Shown here piece by piece: positions 6,054 to 9,428 of a stretch of DNA of 9,428 bases. How positions within the stretch are numbered: the first letter of the stretch is position 1; each line of letters starts with the position of its first letter. The position numbers and the translations under genes were made by a program. The notes beneath the pieces were generated by a model, which saw only the letters and a list, made by a program, of their open reading frames with translations, searched no databases and was not told where the DNA came from. Source of the DNA: an uncultured Persicitalea sp. (lineage in GTDB: Bacteria; Bacteroidota; Bacteroidia; Cytophagales; Spirosomataceae); assembly GCA_950075905.1 (NCBI GenBank), contig CATMVR010000134.1, positions 1-9,428 of the forward strand, written 5' to 3'.

Positions 6054-6491
6054 TCAGGCTTCCTCCACAATAAGCTTGATGCCGTCGGTAGTACGAATGA
6101 TGACCTTACTGCCGGCGTCGATAGGAATGTGCGTGGCCGACCGGGCAATCCACTCGGCTCCCCGGTAGTAAATTTTGCCTTCTCCATTGGCCGGAATATC
6201 CTTGATCACCATTGCGGTCTCACCGGCGTATTCGTTGTATTCGGCGTGCTTTCCCCGCCGGTGCAATAGGGTTTGAGCCTGTTTGCGCAGCAAAAACATG
6301 GAAAGTACCGAAATGAGGGAAAAGGCAAATAGCTGGCTATTGAGATCAGGAAGCAGCCCTACACTGGCCAGCAGGGCGGTGATAAGGGCTCCCGCCGCAA
6401 AGAAAACAAACACCAGCACTACACTTACCAACTCAGCAACCAGCATGAGAAGTCCTACGATGAGCCATATTTGTGGCAGGGTCAGATCCAT
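6054..6491 (-). CDS. NfeD-like membrane protein (short form)
   Basis: A short NfeD-family protein of 145 residues with no protease domain. Three hydrophobic segments (about 7-30, 32-47 and 52-69) are followed by a basic loop (RKQAQTLLHRRGKH) and a C-terminal OB-fold domain (about 88-143). That domain contains GETAMV, GEGKIYYRGAEWIARS and DAGSKVIIRTTDGIKLIVE, the usual NfeD pattern of 'G-x-V...G..W.A...I..G..V.V....G..L.V'. NfeD proteins partner with SPFH/stomatin proteins in membrane microdomains, and here the SPFH gene lies 24 bases upstream on the same strand, so the two very likely form one operon and complex. The counterpart pair in E. coli is YbbK-QmcA. The exact cellular function is not established. 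The ATG at 6491 is the only start that keeps the first membrane segment. Confidence 0.9.
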   Translation of the reverse strand: MDLTLPQIWLIVGLLMLVAELVSVVLVFVFFAAGALITALLASVGLLPDLNSQLFAFSLISVLSMFLLRKQAQTLLHRRGKHAEYNEYAGETAMVIKDIPANGEGKIYYRGAEWIARSATHIPIDAGSKVIIRTTDGIKLIVEEA

Positions 6492-6515
6492 AATCAGGAG
6501 GGCTAAAAAAATAAA

Positions 6516-7430
6516 TTAAGACTTGGGCAAATCGCTTTTCACGACGGTCATGGCGGCGGCAATCATGGAGCCCATATCCGCAAAGTTGGCCGGTAATATA
6601 AGCGTGTTGTTGGTTTTGGCCAGTTTGCCAAACTGTTCTACCAGATTGTCGGCTACCCGCAGCTGTACGGCTTCCATGCCTCCTTCGCGCTGAATGGCCT
6701 CGGCCACCAGTCGGATACTTTCGGCCGTCGCCTCAGCTACCGACAAAATAGCCGAAGCCTCGCCCTGGGCTTCATTGATCTGCCTTTCGCGGATACCTTC
6801 CGATTCCAGTACCACTTTCTGTTTTTGGCCTTCGGCTACGTTGATAGCCGCCTGTTTCTCACCGTCTGACTGCAAAATCACCGCCCGGCGCTCGCGCTCG
6901 GCCTGCATTTGCTTTTCCATAGCCATGAGCACGCTCTGGGGTGGAGTAATGTTCTTGATTTCGTAGCGTAGTACCTTCACCCCCCAGCCGGTGGCGGCCT
7001 CGTCGATGGCCTCTACTACGGCGCGGTTGATCGTCATACGTTCTTCGAAGGTCTTATCGAGTGCCAACTTGCCGATCTCGCTCCGCATGGTGGTTTGGGC
7101 GAGTTGGGTTACGGCAAACGTGTAGTTTGAAATTCCGTAGGCGGCCTTCTTGGGGTCGATCACCTGAATGAAGATGACGCCATCCATGCGCACCTGCACG
7201 TTGTCGTTAGTGATACATATCTGCTCCGGAATGTCGATGGCTGATTCTTTGAGCGTAAATTTGTAGGCTACCCGGTCGAAGAAAGGAATAATAAAATTGA
7301 TGCCCGGTTCCAGAACCGCATCAAATTTGCCGAGCCGCTCCACCACATAGGCGGTTTGCTGAGGCACCACTTTCACGGTCATCAGGATGGCAATCACCAC
7401 CAGCACGAGCAGAACAATTAACGCAATCAT
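6516..7430 (-). CDS. qmcA: SPFH/stomatin-like protein, QmcA (paraslipin) type
   Basis: A membrane-anchored scaffold protein of the SPFH (stomatin, prohibitin, flotillin, HflK/C) superfamily. Its 304 residues match E. coli QmcA in length. An N-terminal membrane segment (2-19) is followed by the SPFH domain (about 20-180) with VPQQTAYVVERLGKF, LEPGINFIIPFFDRV, LDIPxQ-like AIDIPEQ and VIDPKKAAYGISN. A helical, Glu/Ala/Gln-rich coiled coil (about 172-250, EKQMQAERERRA through EATAESIR) promotes oligomer formation, and the tail MGSMIAAAMTVVK resembles the QmcA C-terminus. It is the first gene of a two-gene operon with the NfeD-like gene. Such pairs organise membrane domains or protein quality control; the substrate is unknown. 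A well-matched promoter lies at 7458-7488, giving a leader of about 20 bases. Confidence 0.92.
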   Translation of the reverse strand: MIALIVLLVLVVIAILMTVKVVPQQTAYVVERLGKFDAVLEPGINFIIPFFDRVAYKFTLKESAIDIPEQICITNDNVQVRMDGVIFIQVIDPKKAAYGISNYTFAVTQLAQTTMRSEIGKLALDKTFEERMTINRAVVEAIDEAATGWGVKVLRYEIKNITPPQSVLMAMEKQMQAERERRAVILQSDGEKQAAINVAEGQKQKVVLESEGIRERQINEAQGEASAILSVAEATAESIRLVAEAIQREGGMEAVQLRVADNLVEQFGKLAKTNNTLILPANFADMGSMIAAAMTVVKSDLPKS

Positions 7431-7457
7431 ATTTTTTACAGATTAAAGGGTTCGGTA

Positions 7458-7488
7458 CGAATGTAAGAAGCGAAAAACAGTCTCGCAA
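7458..7488 (-). promoter_or_regulatory. Bacteroidota-type promoter for the qmcA-nfeD operon
   Basis: On the minus strand, TTG (7488-7486) is followed after 20 bases by TACATTCG (7465-7458), close to the Bacteroidota -33/-7 pattern TTG...TAnnTTTG. It is 27 bases upstream of the ATG at 7430, a sensible distance. Confidence 0.5.
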
Positions 7489-7556
7489 TACTTGTCGTAC
7501 AAACGTTCTCCCGTCCGGCTTATCGGCTAATGAGCGGTATAGATGGCTAAAATAGA

Positions 7557-7601
7557 ACAAGCCGTTCAGGAAAGATTTTCAGATCCTCTCGAACGGCTTG
7601 T
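7557..7601 (-). terminator. Terminator of the acyl-CoA dehydrogenase gene
   Basis: An 11-bp perfect stem, ACAAGCCGTTC (7557-7567) pairing with GAACGGCTTGT (7591-7601), and a 23-base loop that can pair further (AGGA with TCCT). It lies 38 bases past the stop of the minus-strand dehydrogenase, and the minus strand beyond it is T-rich (TCTATTTTAG). It separates that gene from the qmcA promoter. Confidence 0.65.
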
Positions 7602-7639
7602 CTGTAGTACTTCAAAATTATGGTAAAGAGTACCTCTGC

Positions 7640-8782
7640 TTAGTCACGCAGGATCTCCCGCGAAATTACCAGCTTCTGAATTTCGCTGGTTCCTTCGCCA
7701 ATGGTGCACAGCTTGCTGTCGCGGTAAAACTTCTCAACGGGGTAATCTTTGGTGAAACCGTAGCCGCCAAAAACCTGCACGGCTTCATTGGATACCCTCA
7801 CGGCGGTTTCGGAGGCGTGGTATTTGGCCACCGAGCTGGCCAGGCTCACTTTTTCGCCCCGGTCTTTCATGTCGGCCGCGTGGTAGGTCAGCAGGGTAGA
7901 AGCCTCAACGTCGGTAAACATATCGGCTAGTTTGAAGGCAATACCCTGAAACCGCGAGATCGACTGCCCAAACTGCTTGCGCTCCTTGGCGTAGTCGCGG
8001 GCGGCTTCGTAAGCCCCCAGCGCGGTACCTACGCTCAGGGCAGCAATGGAAATACGCCCCCCGTCGAGAATCTTGAGCGACTGGATAAAGCCCTCGCCCA
8101 CCTCGCCCAGGCGCTGGCTATCGGGAATGATGCAGTCCTGAAATATCAGCTCTGCCGTTTCGGACGCCCGCATGCCCAGCTTGTCTTCCTTGCGGCCCGC
8201 CGAAAAGCCCGGCGTACCTTTCTCAACAATGAAGGCCGTGGCCCCGTGCTTGTCGCCCGGCTCGCCGGTGCGGACAATCACCACGGCCACGTCGCCACTT
8301 TTCCCGTGGGTTATAAAGTTCTTGGAGCCATTCAGTACCCAGTTGTCGCCCTGTCTTACGGCTACTGTACGCATATTGCCGGCATCTGAGCCCGTGTTGG
8401 GTTCGGTGAGGCCCCAGGCGCCGATCCATTGGCCGGAGGCAAGTTTGGGTAAGTAGGTTTTTTTCTGATCCTCATCGCCAAACATTAAAATATGATTGGT
8501 ACACAACGAATTATGGGCGGCCATAGACAGGCCGATGGAAGGGTCTACCTTCGAAATCCCGATCAGCGCGGCTACGTATTCACGGTAGCCCAGGCCGGAG
8601 CCTCCGTACTGGCCCGGTACCAGTATCCCCATTAGCCCTAGCTCACCCATCTGGTGGAAAACTTCGGTCGGAAAATACTGGCTTTCGTCCCATTCCCGGA
8701 TGTGCGGCCTGATGTGGCGTTCGGCAAAGTCACGAACGGTCTGTTCAATTAGTGTTTGATTTTCAGCAGTTTCGGTAATCAT
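7640..8782 (-). CDS. Acyl-CoA dehydrogenase (short/branched-chain type)
   Basis: An FAD-dependent acyl-CoA dehydrogenase that makes the 2,3-double bond of acyl-CoA in fatty-acid or branched-chain amino-acid breakdown, passing electrons to electron transfer flavoprotein; cytoplasmic. Its 380 residues are standard. The N-terminal helical domain contains LGLMGILVPGQYGGSG (48-63). The middle beta domain carries the signature GAWGLTEPNTGSDAGNMRT (121-139), which contacts FAD and substrate. The C-terminal helical domain has RKQFGQ (268-273), QVFGGYG (336-342) and YRDSKLCTIGEGTSEIQ. The catalytic base is E363 in GEGTSE, the position used by short-chain and butyryl-CoA dehydrogenases, unlike isovaleryl and long-chain enzymes. 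Actual chain length cannot be read from sequence. It stands alone, with its own terminator, divergent from the UDP-glucose dehydrogenase gene. Confidence 0.94.
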   Translation of the reverse strand: MITETAENQTLIEQTVRDFAERHIRPHIREWDESQYFPTEVFHQMGELGLMGILVPGQYGGSGLGYREYVAALIGISKVDPSIGLSMAAHNSLCTNHILMFGDEDQKKTYLPKLASGQWIGAWGLTEPNTGSDAGNMRTVAVRQGDNWVLNGSKNFITHGKSGDVAVVIVRTGEPGDKHGATAFIVEKGTPGFSAGRKEDKLGMRASETAELIFQDCIIPDSQRLGEVGEGFIQSLKILDGGRISIAALSVGTALGAYEAARDYAKERKQFGQSISRFQGIAFKLADMFTDVEASTLLTYHAADMKDRGEKVSLASSVAKYHASETAVRVSNEAVQVFGGYGFTKDYPVEKFYRDSKLCTIGEGTSEIQKLVISREILRD

Positions 8783-8819
8783 ACGTTTGTGTTGTAAATT
8801 ATTGATGAAGTGTTTTAAG

Positions 8820-8826
8820 CAAAGTA
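8820..8826 (-). promoter_or_regulatory. Possible -7 element for the acyl-CoA dehydrogenase
   Basis: TACTTTG on the minus strand, followed by C, 37 bases before the start codon at 8782. It is one base shorter than the TAnnTTTG consensus, and the nearest upstream TTG is 25 bases away, so the match is only partial. The same GTACTTTGC word occurs on the plus strand before the gene on the other side. Confidence 0.3.
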
Positions 8827-9013
8827 CGTTATTTTAACGAGTTCTGTATGACAATGTTATTTTTCAGAAATGCAGACCACCAATCAGGCAAGCCGACTTT
8901 CTGAAAAAGTAAAAGTCCTGCTTCTTCGTCAGGAAGTACAGTTCTGCGGTACGTTCCCTAAATTATATAACTTTTCGAGTCTTGATTCTCCGGAAATGAA
9001 CTATTTTTGGGCG

Positions 9014-9020
9014 TACTTTG
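9014..9020 (+). promoter_or_regulatory. Possible -7 element for ugd
   Basis: TACTTTG on the plus strand, in the context GCGTACTTTGCG, 72 bases before the ugd start codon. No TTG lies at the expected upstream distance (the nearest is 29 bases away), so only half of a Bacteroidota promoter is visible. Confidence 0.3.
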
Positions 9021-9092
9021 CGAAAAGCAGAGTACTATTAAAATCAGGAATCAATCGTATAAAATAGCTCACCTTATTATTAACCAAGTCAT

Positions 9093-9428
9093 ATGAAAAT
9101 AGCCGTAGTTGGAACAGGTTATGTAGGGCTCGTAACGGGCACGTGTTTTGCCGAAACGGGCAACCAGGTCACTTGTGTGGATATTGACGAAAATAAGATC
9201 GCCCGCCTGACCAGGGGCGAAATTCCCATTTACGAGCCTGGCCTAGATGTGCTCTTTGACCGTAACGTTTCGGAGGGCCGTCTGAAATTTACGACCAACC
9301 TGGCCGAAGGGATCAAGGAAGCGCAGATCATCTTTCTGGCCCTGCCTACGCCTCCGGGCGAGGATGGCTCCGCCGACCTGAAGTACATCCTCAAAGTGGC
9401 CGACGACCTGGGCCCCCTGCTGGACCAC
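9093..9428 (+). CDS. ugd: UDP-glucose 6-dehydrogenase, N-terminal part
   Basis: An NAD-dependent enzyme that oxidises UDP-glucose twice to UDP-glucuronate, a precursor for exopolysaccharide, capsule or lipopolysaccharide sugars; cytoplasmic. Only the first 112 codons are in the window and the frame is open at the edge, against about 440 in a full protein. The start MKIAVVGTGYVGLVTGTCFA holds the Rossmann dinucleotide motif GTGYVG (7-12). D30 at the end of the second beta strand (VTCVDID) should bind the NAD ribose. GEIPIYEPGL (42-51) and FLALPTPPGEDGSADL (81-96) are typical of UDP-glucose/GDP-mannose dehydrogenases, and the YEPGL form favours the UDP-glucose enzyme over the UDP-ManNAc or GDP-mannose ones. 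The catalytic Cys lies beyond the window. The ATG at 9093 gives the exact family N-terminus. Confidence 0.93.
   Translation, partial: MKIAVVGTGYVGLVTGTCFAETGNQVTCVDIDENKIARLTRGEIPIYEPGLDVLFDRNVSEGRLKFTTNLAEGIKEAQIIFLALPTPPGEDGSADLKYILKVADDLGPLLDH

Larger units (their letters stand above)
8783..9092. other. 310-base divergent intergenic region
   Basis: AT-rich region between the acyl-CoA dehydrogenase and the UDP-glucose dehydrogenase. It holds promoter-like elements for both directions and nothing else I can recognise. A 65-codon frame at 8870-9067 overlaps the likely promoter of the right-hand gene, has no recognisable domain and is probably not a gene. Confidence 0.6.

Noticed and set aside
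5974..6168. A 64-codon plus-strand frame after pafA
   Set aside because: It runs through the terminator hairpin and then antisense to the NfeD-like gene; no protein character.
8870..9067. A 65-codon plus-strand frame between the dehydrogenase and ugd
   Set aside because: No recognisable domain, no start signal, and it overlaps the probable ugd promoter element at 9014-9020. It is most likely chance.

Overview
Most of this window (about 300 to the right end) reads as chromosome of a pigmented bacterium of the Bacteroidota, most likely order Cytophagales. The clues are a PafA-type alkaline phosphatase, a CrtW-type carotenoid ketolase, TAnnTTTG-like promoter elements instead of clear Shine-Dalgarno sites, moderate GC and the general look of the proteins. 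The placement is inference from protein character, not from a marker gene.

Left end (1-849). A patatin-like phospholipase gene on the minus strand starts at 849 and looks normal to just after its catalytic Asp (about 298). From there to base 1 the sequence is about 69% GC (hand count) and carries pieces of two unrelated genes in opposite orientations: an actinobacterial-like SecA fragment on plus and a family III CoA-transferase fragment on minus. The minus frame stays open throughout, so a gene caller would report one false fusion. This looks like a chimera from assembly or amplification.

Middle (850-4137). A long-chain polyprenyl diphosphate synthase (plus) and a CrtW-like beta-carotene ketolase (minus) converge. 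A complete IS4-family insertion sequence with 20-base terminal inverted repeats sits exactly between their stop codons, so neither gene is broken. Both proteins are isoprenoid enzymes. The synthase looks like a quinone side-chain enzyme, so a shared pathway with the ketolase is not shown.

Right half (4138-9428). A secreted PafA phosphatase (plus) is divergent from crtW and ends at a perfect 19-bp hairpin. Facing it is a two-gene minus-strand operon, qmcA-like SPFH protein then NfeD-like protein, a known membrane-protein pairing. Next comes a minus-strand acyl-CoA dehydrogenase with its own terminator, then a 310-base divergent intergenic region, then the first 112 codons of a UDP-glucose 6-dehydrogenase running off the right edge.

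I see no tRNA, rRNA, CRISPR array, toxin-antitoxin pair, phage gene or defence system. Apart from the chimeric left end and the insertion sequence, these are ordinary housekeeping or accessory metabolic genes, and I did not find a convincing undescribed system.
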